From Paracnuella aquatica (GTDB lineage: Bacteria; Bacteroidota; Bacteroidia; Chitinophagales; Chitinophagaceae): 64,000 bases of DNA. Under the pieces are notes generated by a model, which was given only the letters and a program-made list of their open reading frames with translations, made no database searches and was not told the origin of the DNA. The stretch is taken from contig NZ_QOWJ01000002.1 of the NCBI RefSeq assembly GCF_003332885.2, positions 186,001-250,000 of the forward strand, given 5' to 3'. The position numbers were made by a program, and so were the translations under genes. This document shows, in pieces, positions 1 through 9,356 of this stretch (within the stretch, counting starts at the first letter, position 1; each line of letters opens with the position of its first letter).

Positions 1-557
1 CGTTTAACCCTATTCATATTGGGCATCTCATCATTGCCAATCATGTGCTCAATGAAACTGACCTCGATGAAGTTTGGTTTGTTATTTCTCCACAAAATCC
101 ATTCAAGCCGTCTGCTACCCTCCTGAACGAATATGATCGCCTGCACTTGGTGCAAAAAGCAATAGATGGAGACCCACGACTAAAAGCATCAGATGTGGAG
201 TTTGCCCTGCCGAAACCGTCTTATACCGCTGTAACGCTGGCCTATCTTGCGGAGAAGTACCCGACGCGGCAGTTTTCCATCCTGATGGGGAGCGACTCTT
301 TTCAAAACCTACACAAATGGCATAACTATACAGCCATTACAGAACGTTATCCGCTCCTTGTTTACTTGCGTCCTGACTTTCCAGTTCGGGACAAATTAGG
401 CGCAGATGTGACAATCCTTAAGGCGCCTTTGCTGGAGATATCCGCCACCCATATCCGCCAACTTATTTCAGAGAAGAAATCCATAAAGTACCTGGTACCT
501 GCGCCAATTGAGGCGGAGTTGGCCGAGAACCGCTTTTACAAAGTTCAAAGAAAGTAG
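1..557 (+). CDS. nadD: Nicotinate-nucleotide adenylyltransferase, 5' end missing
   Basis: This enzyme joins nicotinate mononucleotide to ATP to give deamido-NAD in NAD biosynthesis. The frame is open from base 3 and already shows the nucleotidyltransferase motif FNPIHIGHL (HxGH), so only about 8-10 N-terminal residues lie outside the window. Further support is the C-terminal ISATHIR motif (the family's ISSTxIR) and the [11 protein letters not shown] stretch. The GTG at 45 is internal, not the start. The gene converges on the chrA-like gene, and the two 3' ends overlap by 13 bases. Identification is firm. Confidence 0.95.
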   Translation, partial: FNPIHIGHLIIANHVLNETDLDEVWFVISPQNPFKPSATLLNEYDRLHLVQKAIDGDPRLKASDVEFALPKPSYTAVTLAYLAEKYPTRQFSILMGSDSFQNLHKWHNYTAITERYPLLVYLRPDFPVRDKLGADVTILKAPLLEISATHIRQLISEKKSIKYLVPAPIEAELAENRFYKVQRK

Positions 558-1786
558 CCCAACAGCAGGCTGGCAACCACAATTACAGGCGACGGCAGGC
601 GGGTAAATTTTAAAAGCAGGAATGTAGCTGACAGGATGCCAATATTTACCATACTTGTAGGAGTAAACTCCATCAGGGTAATATCTTTCAAAATGTAAAA
701 GGTGGCCGCAATCATCACTCCTACCACGGCCGCATTAATCCCTTCCAGCGACCGGTATACGGCTGCGTATTTCTTTAGGTTATTCCAGACCGGGAAAAAG
801 AATAGAACCAACAATGTGCTGGGTAGGAAAATGGCAACAGAGCCGATCACACAACCCAGCACCTGCATTTCTTTTCCCAGATCTTTCAACGCCATGCCAC
901 CTGCAAACGAGGCAATAGAGAACACGGGACCAGGAATAGCCCGCACAATACCCATTCCGGTAGTCATATCCTCCTTACGGATGCGGATGGCCTCCGGGTT
1001 TCGTTCCTGTACCGCTTCTGGCCGCACGGAAAACTGCTCGTACATCAGCGGCATCAGCACATGACCGCCACCAAAAACAAATCCGCCCATCCTATACACA
1101 TTCTCAAATAGGTTGATAACCTTTCGATTATGCCAGTTATTCACACGGGCTGTTTCACTAATGGTCCCAGTAATGACGAAAATGGCGACAAACACCCAGA
1201 GATTGCCCCATTTCAGCTTTTTGCGGGTCACATTCTGCTGTGGAATGCGTTTGTGGCTCAAGTTGGTGGCGATGCCGCTCAGTACAATAAGCAGCGGAAA
1301 TATCCAAGGTGACCGGAAAAAAGCATAAGTGGCGGCTGCAGCAACCAACATAATAACCCAAGTAATGGTATTACGAATAGACACACCAAAGGCCGCTGCA
1401 GTTCCATATGCTAGAAAGCCAACAGCCATGGCCGGGATAAACTTGAAAATATCTGTGTGTAGCGATGTCTTGTCGAAATAGTGGAGCAAAAACGAAAAGG
1501 CGCCCATCAGCAGGCATGCGGGCAGTATCCACACCAGCACTGTCAATGCCGCTAGCGGCAATCCTCCCCTCTTGTAGCCAATGAGCATTACGGTTTGCGT
1601 AGACGATGCGCCGGGCAGCAAGCTGCAAAACGCGTTGTACTCCAGCAACTCTTCCTCGGTTACATAAGGGGTGCGGTGTACAAATGTTTTCAGCATCATG
1701 GCGATATGTGCCTGGGGGCCGCCAAATGCAGTTAAGCTGTACAGTAAAACACTTTTTAGAAAACGAACATGTCGCAACAAGGGCAT
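545..1786 (-). CDS. chrA: Chromate efflux transporter family protein (ChrA/CHR)
   Basis: The 413-residue polytopic membrane protein has the two homologous halves of long-chain CHR transporters. The first carries an FGGPQAHI motif near residue 21 and LLPGASSTQ. The second carries [10 protein letters not shown] near the middle and [14 protein letters not shown]. Characterised members export chromate by proton antiport, but many homologues are found in organisms without chromate exposure, so the substrate is uncertain. It has no operon partner: nadD converges on its 3' end and the M20 gene diverges from its 5' end. Confidence 0.85.
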   Translation of the reverse strand: MPLLRHVRFLKSVLLYSLTAFGGPQAHIAMMLKTFVHRTPYVTEEELLEYNAFCSLLPGASSTQTVMLIGYKRGGLPLAALTVLVWILPACLLMGAFSFLLHYFDKTSLHTDIFKFIPAMAVGFLAYGTAAAFGVSIRNTITWVIMLVAAAATYAFFRSPWIFPLLIVLSGIATNLSHKRIPQQNVTRKKLKWGNLWVFVAIFVITGTISETARVNNWHNRKVINLFENVYRMGGFVFGGGHVLMPLMYEQFSVRPEAVQERNPEAIRIRKEDMTTGMGIVRAIPGPVFSIASFAGGMALKDLGKEMQVLGCVIGSVAIFLPSTLLVLFFFPVWNNLKKYAAVYRSLEGINAAVVGVMIAATFYILKDITLMEFTPTSMVNIGILSATFLLLKFTRLPSPVIVVASLLLGYFL

Positions 1787-1865
1787 GGGCTAAAATAGAA
1801 AAAAGAGAAAACTAAGCCCTTGATAATTAGCAGCTATCTTTAAATTGACCTAAATGTTCAACTAA

Positions 1866-3167
1866 ATGATGCGTTTGTTCTTATCCATCTATCTTTTTCT
1901 GCTGAGTTCCGTTGCTGCTACAGCCCAAAGCAACAACTCCCCTGCATGGCTTACTACCGATGTAGATGCGCTTTTCGCCAAGACTGTTAGCTGGCGTAGG
2001 CAACTGCACCAAAACCCGGAGCTATCCAACCGGGAAACCAATACCGCTAAACTAATTGCCGCTCACCTGAAGTCGTTGGGATTGCAAGTGCAGGAAGGCG
2101 TGGCCCACACCGGCGTGGTAGGTATATTAAAAGGCGGGAAACCCGGTCCGGTCATTGGGCTCCGTGCCGATATGGATGCCCTGCCCGTAACTGAAGAAAC
2201 CGACCTGCCTTTTGCCTCTAAAGCCACCGCTACATACAATGGACAGCAGGTAGGCGTAATGCACGCCTGTGGCCATGATACCCATGTGGCGATGCTGATG
2301 AGTGCCGCGGAGATTTTAAGCAAACGCAAAGCGGAAGTGGCCGGAACGGTGAAATTCATTTTTCAGCCGGCCGAGGAAGGTCCACCCGCTGGTGAGGAAG
2401 GCGGTGCCCTGCTGATGATCAAAGAAGGCGTAATGGACAACCCAAAAGTGGATGTGATGTTTGGCCTGCACATCAATGCGCAAACGCCGGTGGGACAAAT
2501 TCGCTACCGCGCTAGGGGCATGATGGCCGCAGCTGATTGGTTTACCATTACCATTAAAGGCAAGCAGGTACATGGCGCACAACCATGGCTGGGCGTAGAT
2601 CCTGTGGTGGTAGGTGCCCAGGTAATCAATGGCTTGCAAACCATTGTGAGCCGGCAAATGGAGCTCACCAAGAATGCCGTGGTTATTTCCACCACTATTT
2701 TTAAGGGCGGTGTGCGGGAAAACATCATTCCTGAGCAGGCCCAGTTGGCCGGTACCATCCGCACATTGGATACGGCCATGCGTACCGACGTCAAGCGACG
2801 CATTCAAACCATGGCAACGAACATTGCAGAAGCGTCGGGTGCTACGGCCACGGTTTCGTTTGAGCCCAAAACCGCCATTGTGTACAACGATCCGCCGCTG
2901 CTCCAGAAAATGATGCCTTCGCTGCAAAAGGCCACCGGCGGCAATTTGGTTGAGATGGATGCCGCAACCGGTGCGGAGGACTATTCGTTTTTTGCTGAAA
3001 AAGTACCGTCGCTGTTTTTATATGTGGGTGGCCGCCCGCTCAATACTACCGAGCAACAATCTGCGCCGCACCACACCCCTAAGTTTTTTGTAGATGAAGA
3101 AGGCATGAAAACCGGCATCCGGGCATTTTGCCAACTGGTGCTCGATTATCCTAAAGTGGCTAAATGA
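1866..3167 (+). CDS. Secreted M20-family amidohydrolase
   Basis: The 433-residue protein is a metal-dependent amidohydrolase of the M20D type (N-acyl-amino-acid or hippurate hydrolase-like). It starts with a signal peptide ending near TAQS, so it acts in the periplasm or outside. Metal ligands are visible in HACGHDTH (around residue 133) and EEGPPAGEEGG, and the dimerisation domain carries HGAQPW. Two ATGs lie in tandem at 1866 and 1869. Its stop codon overlaps the possible start of the serine hydrolase gene downstream (ATGA), so the two are probably co-transcribed. The natural substrate cannot be told from sequence. Confidence 0.9.
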   Translation: MMRLFLSIYLFLLSSVAATAQSNNSPAWLTTDVDALFAKTVSWRRQLHQNPELSNRETNTAKLIAAHLKSLGLQVQEGVAHTGVVGILKGGKPGPVIGLRADMDALPVTEETDLPFASKATATYNGQQVGVMHACGHDTHVAMLMSAAEILSKRKAEVAGTVKFIFQPAEEGPPAGEEGGALLMIKEGVMDNPKVDVMFGLHINAQTPVGQIRYRARGMMAAADWFTITIKGKQVHGAQPWLGVDPVVVGAQVINGLQTIVSRQMELTKNAVVISTTIFKGGVRENIIPEQAQLAGTIRTLDTAMRTDVKRRIQTMATNIAEASGATATVSFEPKTAIVYNDPPLLQKMMPSLQKATGGNLVEMDAATGAEDYSFFAEKVPSLFLYVGGRPLNTTEQQSAPHHTPKFFVDEEGMKTGIRAFCQLVLDYPKVAK

Positions 3168-4132
3168 TTTTGAATCAAAAGAGCAAAGCAATCTTTCCAG
3201 CACGATCCTGCTGCAAAATGCTGCTCCTGAACAAATGGTGGTTGCCCATCCTCTTGCTCTGTATTACTCCTGCCCTACAGGCGCAGAAGCAGCATAAAAA
3301 ACTGCAGCAGGCCATTGAGCAAATGGCAGTTGGCTTCGGCGGCCAGGTGGGTATTTATGTAAAAGACCTGCGTTCGGGCAGAATGGCGGCCTATAATGCC
3401 GATACCATTTTCCCAACCGCCAGCATTGTAAAAATTCCCATCGCCGTGGGCATCATGCAAAAGCTGGAACGCGGTGAATTGACATATCATCAGCCGTTGG
3501 TTTACAAAGACTCGTTGCTGTATCCCGGAGTTGATATTCTAGGCTCGTTTAAAAACGGGGAGCAAATCGACCTCAGCAAAGTGTTGATGTTGATGCTTAC
3601 TACCAGCGACAATACCGCCAGCCTGTGGCTGCAATCGCTGGCAGGTGGCGGCACCACCGTTAATGTCCTCATGGATACGCTTGGTTTCCCGCAGCTAGGT
3701 GTCAACTCCAGGACTCCAAGCCGCGAAGCAGACCGGGAAGTATACGGCTGGGGCCAAATGACGCCCCGCGCCATTGCGGGCTTGATGGAGGAAATCTACC
3801 GGCGCCGGGTGATATCGCCCGCTGCTTCCGACCGACTGCTGCGCCTGCTGAACCGCAACTATTGGGATGCCGAAGCGCTCAGCGAAATAGCTCCATATGC
3901 TGCTGTTTTTAGTAAAAATGGTGCGGTAAATGAGTCGCGGAGCGAAGTAGTGCTGGTGCGTGGAAAAAAGTCTGCCTACCTGTTTTGTATCGCCACCAAA
4001 AACAACCGCGACCAAAGCTGGACGCCGGACAACGAAGCCTGGACCCTGACCCGGAAATTGTCGGCTTACCTATGGCAGCATTTTGAAGGAAAGAATTGGA
4101 CGCCTGCCGACGGCGCGGACAAGTTTCAATAA
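3164..4132 (+). CDS. Class A beta-lactamase-like serine hydrolase
   Basis: The 322-residue protein has the penicillin-recognising fold: SIVK (SxxK nucleophile motif), SDN, and KNG in place of KTG. The usual ExxLN motif carrying the general base of true class A beta-lactamases is not apparent; the corresponding stretch reads REVYGWGQ. A peptidase, esterase or slow penicillin-binding role is therefore as likely as beta-lactam hydrolysis. The ATG at 3164 overlaps the preceding stop, but the ATG at 3218 (MLLLNKWW) gives a cleaner signal peptide ending at LQAQ and may be the true start. It converges on feoB across a palindromic gap. Confidence 0.82.
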   Translation: MILNQKSKAIFPARSCCKMLLLNKWWLPILLLCITPALQAQKQHKKLQQAIEQMAVGFGGQVGIYVKDLRSGRMAAYNADTIFPTASIVKIPIAVGIMQKLERGELTYHQPLVYKDSLLYPGVDILGSFKNGEQIDLSKVLMLMLTTSDNTASLWLQSLAGGGTTVNVLMDTLGFPQLGVNSRTPSREADREVYGWGQMTPRAIAGLMEEIYRRRVISPAASDRLLRLLNRNYWDAEALSEIAPYAAVFSKNGAVNESRSEVVLVRGKKSAYLFCIATKNNRDQSWTPDNEAWTLTRKLSAYLWQHFEGKNWTPADGADKFQ

Positions 4133-4138
4133 AAATTT

Positions 4139-4220
4139 AAACCACAAAGACACGAAGACATAAGATGCACTAAGGAAATTCTTTGGTGTTTCTGATTTCC
4201 CTTTGTGTATTAGTGTCTCA
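4139..4220. repeat. Imperfect word palindrome, ACAAAGACAC type
   Basis: The gap between two converging genes is filled by an imperfect inverted repeat. The left half contains AACCACAAAGACACGAAGAC and AAGGAAAT. The right half contains ATTTCCCTT and TTTGTGTATTAGTGTCTC, whose reverse complement begins GAGACAC. Pairing is partial, about 70 percent by eye over the outer arms. It begins six bases after the hydrolase stop and ends 12 bases before the feoB stop. Confidence 0.6.
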
Positions 4221-4231
4221 AAATCAGGCAG

Positions 4232-6352
4232 TTATGAAAAAATTTGGAATGCGGCCCAGCTAAACGCATAGGCCAGTGCAGTCATATACACCAGTTGAAT
4301 GGTGGGCCATTTCCAGCTGCGGGTTTCCCTTTTGGTAATGGCCAATGTACTCATGCACTGCATCGCAAATACATAAAATAGCATCAGCGACAAGCCAGTG
4401 GCCAGCGTAAACACCGGCGTGCCATCGGCACGGGTGGCGGCTTTCATTTTATCGCGCAGCAATTGCCCTTCGCCATCTTCTTCGCCTACACTATACAGGG
4501 TAGCCATGGTGCCTACAAACACCTCGCGGGCAGCAAACGACGTAATTAGCGATATGCCGATTTTCCAGTCGTAGCCCAATGGCGCAATGGCCGGCTCCAG
4601 CGCTTTGCCCAGCAACCCTGCGTATGAGTTTTCAAGTTTAGCCGTATTGTATTCTGTTTCCAGCTCTTCGATCGGACGGGTACCTGCTGCTGTAGCTTGC
4701 GCAAATTGCGCCTCCACGGCTTCCATTTTACCCGCAGGCCCAAATGAGCTTAGCCCCCACAACACCAGGCTAATGATGATGATGATTTTGCCGGCATCGG
4801 TTACAAAAATGCGGGCCTTGCTGAACATGGTGTGCAGGATATTGTTCCATCGGGGTGCCCGATAAATGGGCAACTCCAGGATGAAAAAGCTTTTCTCTTT
4901 GATGTGTATGAACCATTTGGCCACATACGAAACCAACAGGGCCACCACCAGTCCAAGCAGGTACAGCCCCATCATCACCAAGCCTTGCAAGCTGATCCAT
5001 CCCCAATAGTACGTGTTCGGGATAACCAGGCTAATAAGAATGGCATACACCGGCAGCCGTGCAGCGCAGCTCATCAGCGGCGTAATCAATATGGTAAGCA
5101 GGCGCTCCTTGCGGTTTTCAATGCTGCGGGCACTCATAATGGCCGGCACAGCACAGGCAAAACCCGAGATCAGGGGCATCACGCTTTTACCATTGAGGCC
5201 CACGCTGCGCATGAGCCGGTCGGTAAGGAAAGAAACACGGGCCATATAGCCGGTATCCTCCAGCAGCGAAATCAGTCCAAAAAGGATCATGATCTGTGGC
5301 ACAAAAATGAGGATGCCGCCAATGCCCGCCATCAACCCATTTATTAAAAGGTCGCTCCACCATGCCTCCGGAAGCACCTGCGCCAGCCAGCCCGAAGCCG
5401 CCGAAAATCCGGTGTCGATCCAGTCCATGGGGTACTGAGCCAGCAGAAACACGCTTTGAAACAAGAGGAACAGCACACCCAATAAAATCAGGTAGCCCCA
5501 CCGCGGGTGCAGCAGCACATTATCCAGTTTATCGGTAAAAAGGGTTTGCTCCAGCGGATCGGGTTCGGCCACGGCTACCTGCATGATGTGCTTGATGCGG
5601 CCATAGCGCTGCAAAATTTCGGCTGCCTGGGTTTTGGTTGGATTGAACCCATGCGTTTGTTCGATGCCTTCAATTTTTTGCTGCGTGGCAGCATCCAGTT
5701 CAAAACCTTCGTGGTTGATGAGCAGGTGCAGGGCGCTGTAGTCGGAAACTCCGGGGAGCATATGCTGCAGGTCGGTGATGGCAGCGCTGGCCAGTGCCTT
5801 GTTTTCAATAAAGTCACGAACCGGCACTTTATACTGCCCGCCCAGTGTTTGCTCAATTGCTTTTTTTAGCTGCGCAATACCCTTGCCTTTGCGTGGGTTT
5901 ACCGCCACAACGGCCACACCCAGTTCCCGCTCCAGTTCCGCAATGTCAATGCGGATGCCTTTCTTTTTGGCCAGGTCGGCCATCGTCAGGGCAATCACCA
6001 CCGGTTTTTTCAGGTCTAGGATCTGGGTGCAAAACAGGAGGTTGCGCTTTAGGTTGGCGGCGTCAATCACCACCACGTAGGCATCGGCATGAATGTCTTT
6101 ATCCTGGTTGAGCAGAACCCGGTAGCTTACCCACTCGTCGAGGCGCTTGGGGTACAGGCTATAAGTGCCGGGCAGATCAATGACCTTTACTTCATTGCCG
6201 TTGCCAAGGTCGGTAAAGCCGGTTTTCTTGTCTACGGTTACACCCGGAAAGTTGCCCACTTTTTGGTTCATACCGGTAAGGCTGTTGAACAGCGAGCTCT
6301 TACCGCTGTTGGGGTTGCCTACCAGTGCTATATGTAAATGTTGAGGTATCAC
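4232..6352 (-). CDS. feoB: Ferrous iron transporter FeoB
   Basis: This 706-residue inner-membrane protein imports Fe(II). It has an N-terminal G domain with G1 GNPNSGKSS (residues 12-20) and G3 DLPGTYSLY, then about eight or more membrane segments with the two Gate regions. The G4 motif reads TMAD where NxxD is usual. Length matches the family. No feoA gene or FeoA domain is seen next to it, so FeoA must be elsewhere or absent. The start abuts a divergent M28 peptidase promoter region. Confidence 0.95.
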   Translation of the reverse strand: MIPQHLHIALVGNPNSGKSSLFNSLTGMNQKVGNFPGVTVDKKTGFTDLGNGNEVKVIDLPGTYSLYPKRLDEWVSYRVLLNQDKDIHADAYVVVIDAANLKRNLLFCTQILDLKKPVVIALTMADLAKKKGIRIDIAELERELGVAVVAVNPRKGKGIAQLKKAIEQTLGGQYKVPVRDFIENKALASAAITDLQHMLPGVSDYSALHLLINHEGFELDAATQQKIEGIEQTHGFNPTKTQAAEILQRYGRIKHIMQVAVAEPDPLEQTLFTDKLDNVLLHPRWGYLILLGVLFLLFQSVFLLAQYPMDWIDTGFSAASGWLAQVLPEAWWSDLLINGLMAGIGGILIFVPQIMILFGLISLLEDTGYMARVSFLTDRLMRSVGLNGKSVMPLISGFACAVPAIMSARSIENRKERLLTILITPLMSCAARLPVYAILISLVIPNTYYWGWISLQGLVMMGLYLLGLVVALLVSYVAKWFIHIKEKSFFILELPIYRAPRWNNILHTMFSKARIFVTDAGKIIIIISLVLWGLSSFGPAGKMEAVEAQFAQATAAGTRPIEELETEYNTAKLENSYAGLLGKALEPAIAPLGYDWKIGISLITSFAAREVFVGTMATLYSVGEEDGEGQLLRDKMKAATRADGTPVFTLATGLSLMLFYVFAMQCMSTLAITKRETRSWKWPTIQLVYMTALAYAFSWAAFQIFS

Positions 6353-6549
6353 GTATGGGCCGCAAAGTTAACCATACCGGCCGCCCGGCCTTTACGAAAG
6401 GCGGAAGTTTTACAAAACTTTCGGGCGGGCAGATAAAAAATGGTGTTTTGCAAAATTTACAGCGGCGGTATTCGTTCCTTGCTTGTGCCTGGCGATTGAT
6501 GAAAGGTATTTTTCTAATCATATCATCCTTGCACATCATACCCGGTACC

Positions 6550-6557
6550 TACCTTTG
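6550..6557 (+). promoter_or_regulatory. Bacteroidota -7 element upstream of the M28 peptidase
   Basis: TACCTTTG matches TAnnTTTG. Transcription would begin near 6562, giving a leader of about 20 bases to the ATG at 6582. No clear -33 TTTG was found. Confidence 0.5.
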
Positions 6558-6581
6558 TAAGCACTTTTGAAGCCTGTATCA

Positions 6582-8240
6582 ATGCGGAACCTGTACATTA
6601 TTATTCTCCTGTTTTGTGCGTTGCCAACTGTTGCCCAGAAACTTAAAAAAGAAGACCGGGCTGTGCTGGAGCATTTAAAAAAACACATTGGCTTCCTGGC
6701 CCACGATTCGCTGGAAGGCCGCCGCACGGGCACACCCGGCGAGGCTATTGCTGCCCGCTACCTATCGGAGCAATTTGGCGCCATCGGCTTGCAGCCAAAA
6801 GGCACGCAGCAGTTTTTGCAGCCCTTCGAAGTGTACGAAGGCCGGCAGGTCAATACGCCCACACACCTGACGGTTGCGGGTAAACTGCTGGAGCTGCACC
6901 GCGATTTTTTTCCCCTACCATACAGCGCCAATGCATCATTGGAGGCTTTGCCTTCCATGGCGCTTCACGAAGAAGGCATGCCCTGGTTTGTGGACCTAAA
7001 GGAAACGCTTGAAGCGGCCAAAACAAACCCGCACTTCGACCTTGATGCCGCCATTTTGAAAAAAGCGCAGGAGGTGGCTGCAAAAGGTGGCACCGCATTG
7101 TTTGTGTACAATACCACACCGGCCGCCGCAGATATAAAGTTTAAAGCTGCAGACCGCAGCGATGCCGCAAAAATCCCGGTGGTGTATCTGACAAAAGACG
7201 CCATTAAAAAATATTTCAACGATCCATCTGCCACGCTGGATATTGACCTGCGTACCGACATTGGCCCTAAAAACAGGACGGGCACCAACGTAGCGGGTTA
7301 TATCAATAACAACGCTGCAGCTACGCTCATTTTTGGCGCCCATTTCGATCACCTGGGTTATGGTGAGGATGGCGGTTCGCTCAATGCCAGCGGCACACGC
7401 CTGGTGCACAACGGCGCTGATGATAATGCCAGCGGCACTGCGGCCTTGCTCGAATTGGCCCGCATGCTGAAAGCTTCGGGTCCGCGGCAATTCAATTACC
7501 TGTTCCTTGCTTTTTCCGGCGAAGAGTTGGGATTGTTTGGCTCAAAATATTTTACCGAAAACCCAACGATTGATTTGGCCACGGCAAGCGCTATGTTCAA
7601 TATGGATATGGTGGGCCGGTTGAATGCTGCCAGCCCTACCCTCACCATTGGCGGCTACGGCACATCGCCGGCGTGGAGCCAGGTGTTGAACACATCGGGC
7701 AAACGTGGCGTGTATAAAGCCAATATGCAATTCAGGTTTGATAGCAGCGGCGCGGGCCCCAGCGATCATACTTCGTTTTACCGCAAAAACATACCGGTGC
7801 TTTTTTATTTCACCGGTACCCACGCCGATTACCACAAGCCCACCGATGATGCCGATAAAATAAATTACGAAGGCACACTGCATATTGTAAAACACATTTA
7901 CAGCGTGGTGCAGCAACTGGAAAAAACCGGTGGCAAAATAGCCTTTACACCTACCCGCGAAGTGCAGATGAATACTGCATCATCATTCAGGGTAACACTG
8001 GGCATTATGCCCGATTATACATTCAGTGGAAAGGGTGTACGTGTAGAGGGCACAACGGAAAACCGGCCGGCGCAAAAAGCGGGCATCAAGGCCGGCGATG
8101 TGATCGTACAAATGGGTGATCTGGATATATCTTCCATGGAAAAATATATGGAAGCACTGGGCCGTTTCAACAAAGGCGAAAAAGTAACGGTAACGTATAT
8201 GCGCGGTGCACAAAAGCTGTCGGGTGTAGTGGAGCTGTAA
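6582..8240 (+). CDS. Secreted M28 zinc aminopeptidase with C-terminal PDZ domain
   Basis: The start is placed at ATG 6582, because the longer frame begins with TTG and the signal peptide (MRNLYIIILLF to VAQ) begins here. The M28 domain shows its zinc ligands in HFDHLG, GADDNASG, FSGEELG, NMDMVG and SDHTSF. An insert of roughly 130 residues before it probably forms a PA-like domain. The last 90 residues form a PDZ fold (GVRVEGT... AGIKAGDVIV). The product is expected to trim peptides in the periplasm or at the surface. It appears monocistronic. Confidence 0.9.
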   Translation: MRNLYIIILLFCALPTVAQKLKKEDRAVLEHLKKHIGFLAHDSLEGRRTGTPGEAIAARYLSEQFGAIGLQPKGTQQFLQPFEVYEGRQVNTPTHLTVAGKLLELHRDFFPLPYSANASLEALPSMALHEEGMPWFVDLKETLEAAKTNPHFDLDAAILKKAQEVAAKGGTALFVYNTTPAAADIKFKAADRSDAAKIPVVYLTKDAIKKYFNDPSATLDIDLRTDIGPKNRTGTNVAGYINNNAAATLIFGAHFDHLGYGEDGGSLNASGTRLVHNGADDNASGTAALLELARMLKASGPRQFNYLFLAFSGEELGLFGSKYFTENPTIDLATASAMFNMDMVGRLNAASPTLTIGGYGTSPAWSQVLNTSGKRGVYKANMQFRFDSSGAGPSDHTSFYRKNIPVLFYFTGTHADYHKPTDDADKINYEGTLHIVKHIYSVVQQLEKTGGKIAFTPTREVQMNTASSFRVTLGIMPDYTFSGKGVRVEGTTENRPAQKAGIKAGDVIVQMGDLDISSMEKYMEALGRFNKGEKVTVTYMRGAQKLSGVVEL

Positions 8241-8455
8241 AACACAGGCTGGGTAACGGTTTTAGCGTATGGATGGGTTTGTAAAAACAACACTGAAATA
8301 TTGCACCCTGTTTTTGAAATTACGTGAACAAATGTGCCGATAAAATTGTGCGTAAAAGTTTATGCACGCCAGCAAATGCACGGTAGTCAAGGATGTAGAT
8401 ACATTGGGCATATTGTGGACATTTATTCCCGCATATAAACCTGATTTGAGCACCC

Positions 8456-8463
8456 TACATTTG
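8456..8463 (+). promoter_or_regulatory. Bacteroidota -7 element upstream of the IPExxxVDY gene
   Basis: TACATTTG matches TAnnTTTG and lies 22 bases before the ATG at 8486, implying a leader of under 20 bases. Confidence 0.5.
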
Positions 8464-8485
8464 TGTACTTAGTAACTTGGTAGTA

Positions 8486-8920
8486 ATGAAATTAGTACTT
8501 GATCCTAGAGAAATGACCGACTGCTTTTTTGCAGAAACACGCTTGCTGGGCATCATGGCGCCAATCAAGGATTACCAGTTTTGCTGGCAACTCAATCACA
8601 AGCTTGGCATTGATTTCAGAATCAACAACGAAATCGAAATACAGCTCACCAAGAAAAAGCGCAATTACTTTTTTGCCATTTACCAATACTGCGAGCCTTA
8701 CAACTCGGTGGAGCATTACCTGTACAACAACCAGTTTGATGGCGAGTACCTGCTGCCCGAATTCAGGCACCTGGATTTTTTGTGGTTGCTGAAAGGCGAT
8801 GATGCTGAAACCACGCAACTCGATCACCTGGTGCACTCTATCAAACAAATTCGTGGCGTGCAACTGGTTACCGAATTAAACAACGAAAAGATCCGCAACA
8901 AGGAACATCTGGTGTTTTAA
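8486..8920 (+). CDS. IPExxxVDY family protein
   Basis: This small cytoplasmic protein of 144 residues belongs to a Bacteroidota-restricted family named for its IPExxxVDY motif. Here the motif is diverged to LPEFRHLDF, near residue 95. The ATG at 8486 is chosen over a TTG at 8477, because the family begins MKLxL and the promoter lies close by. The function of the family is not known. A large palindrome begins directly at its stop codon. Confidence 0.85.
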   Translation: MKLVLDPREMTDCFFAETRLLGIMAPIKDYQFCWQLNHKLGIDFRINNEIEIQLTKKKRNYFFAIYQYCEPYNSVEHYLYNNQFDGEYLLPEFRHLDFLWLLKGDDAETTQLDHLVHSIKQIRGVQLVTELNNEKIRNKEHLVF

Positions 8921-9056
8921 TTTGAAGATTTGAAGATTCATTAATTTGAAAATAAAACAGCCCGTTGCTTGATGAAAATGTGTGTGCTGTAGCAGCTGCG
9001 TTTTAATTCGAACGCATTCCATTTTCAAATGTTCAAATTTCCTCATGTTTAAATTA
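8918..9056. repeat. Word palindrome, TTTGAAGAT type
   Basis: The arms are 8918-8953 and 9021-9056. The left arm includes the stop codon of the upstream gene. Twenty-five of 36 positions match in inverted orientation, perfectly over the innermost ten (ATTTGAAAAT). The loop is 67 bases. Confidence 0.7.
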
Positions 9057-9061
9057 TCCCC

Positions 9062-9292
9062 ATGTGGCAGGAACAAAATAATGCACTGTACCGCAAGTTT
9101 GAATTTGCGGATTTTTCGGAAGCATTTGCGTTCATGACCCGTGTGGCGCTGCTGGCCGAAAAAGCCAATCATCATCCACGTTGGACCAATGTGTGGAATA
9201 CAGTAGAAATTTGGCTGAATACACACAGCGCCGGCAACACCATCACCGATAAAGACCGCAAGCTGGCCGCGCAAATTGATGCCATAAAATAG
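9062..9292 (+). CDS. phhB: 4a-hydroxytetrahydrobiopterin dehydratase (PCD/DCoH)
   Basis: The 76-residue protein dehydrates 4a-hydroxytetrahydrobiopterin formed by aromatic amino acid hydroxylases. The core is clear: FADFSEAFAFM, EKANHHPRW, NVWNTVEIWLNTH and DRKLAAQID. The HHP triad holds the active-site histidines. It is about 20 residues shorter at the N-terminus than proteobacterial PhhB, as in other Bacteroidota forms. No phenylalanine hydroxylase gene lies in the window, so a partner cannot be assigned here. Confidence 0.92.
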   Translation: MWQEQNNALYRKFEFADFSEAFAFMTRVALLAEKANHHPRWTNVWNTVEIWLNTHSAGNTITDKDRKLAAQIDAIK

Positions 9293-9356
9293 CAGTGTAA
9301 TAAACGATATTCGAACCCATGCAGCGTGTTTACTGCATGGGTTTTTTTGTGCGCTC

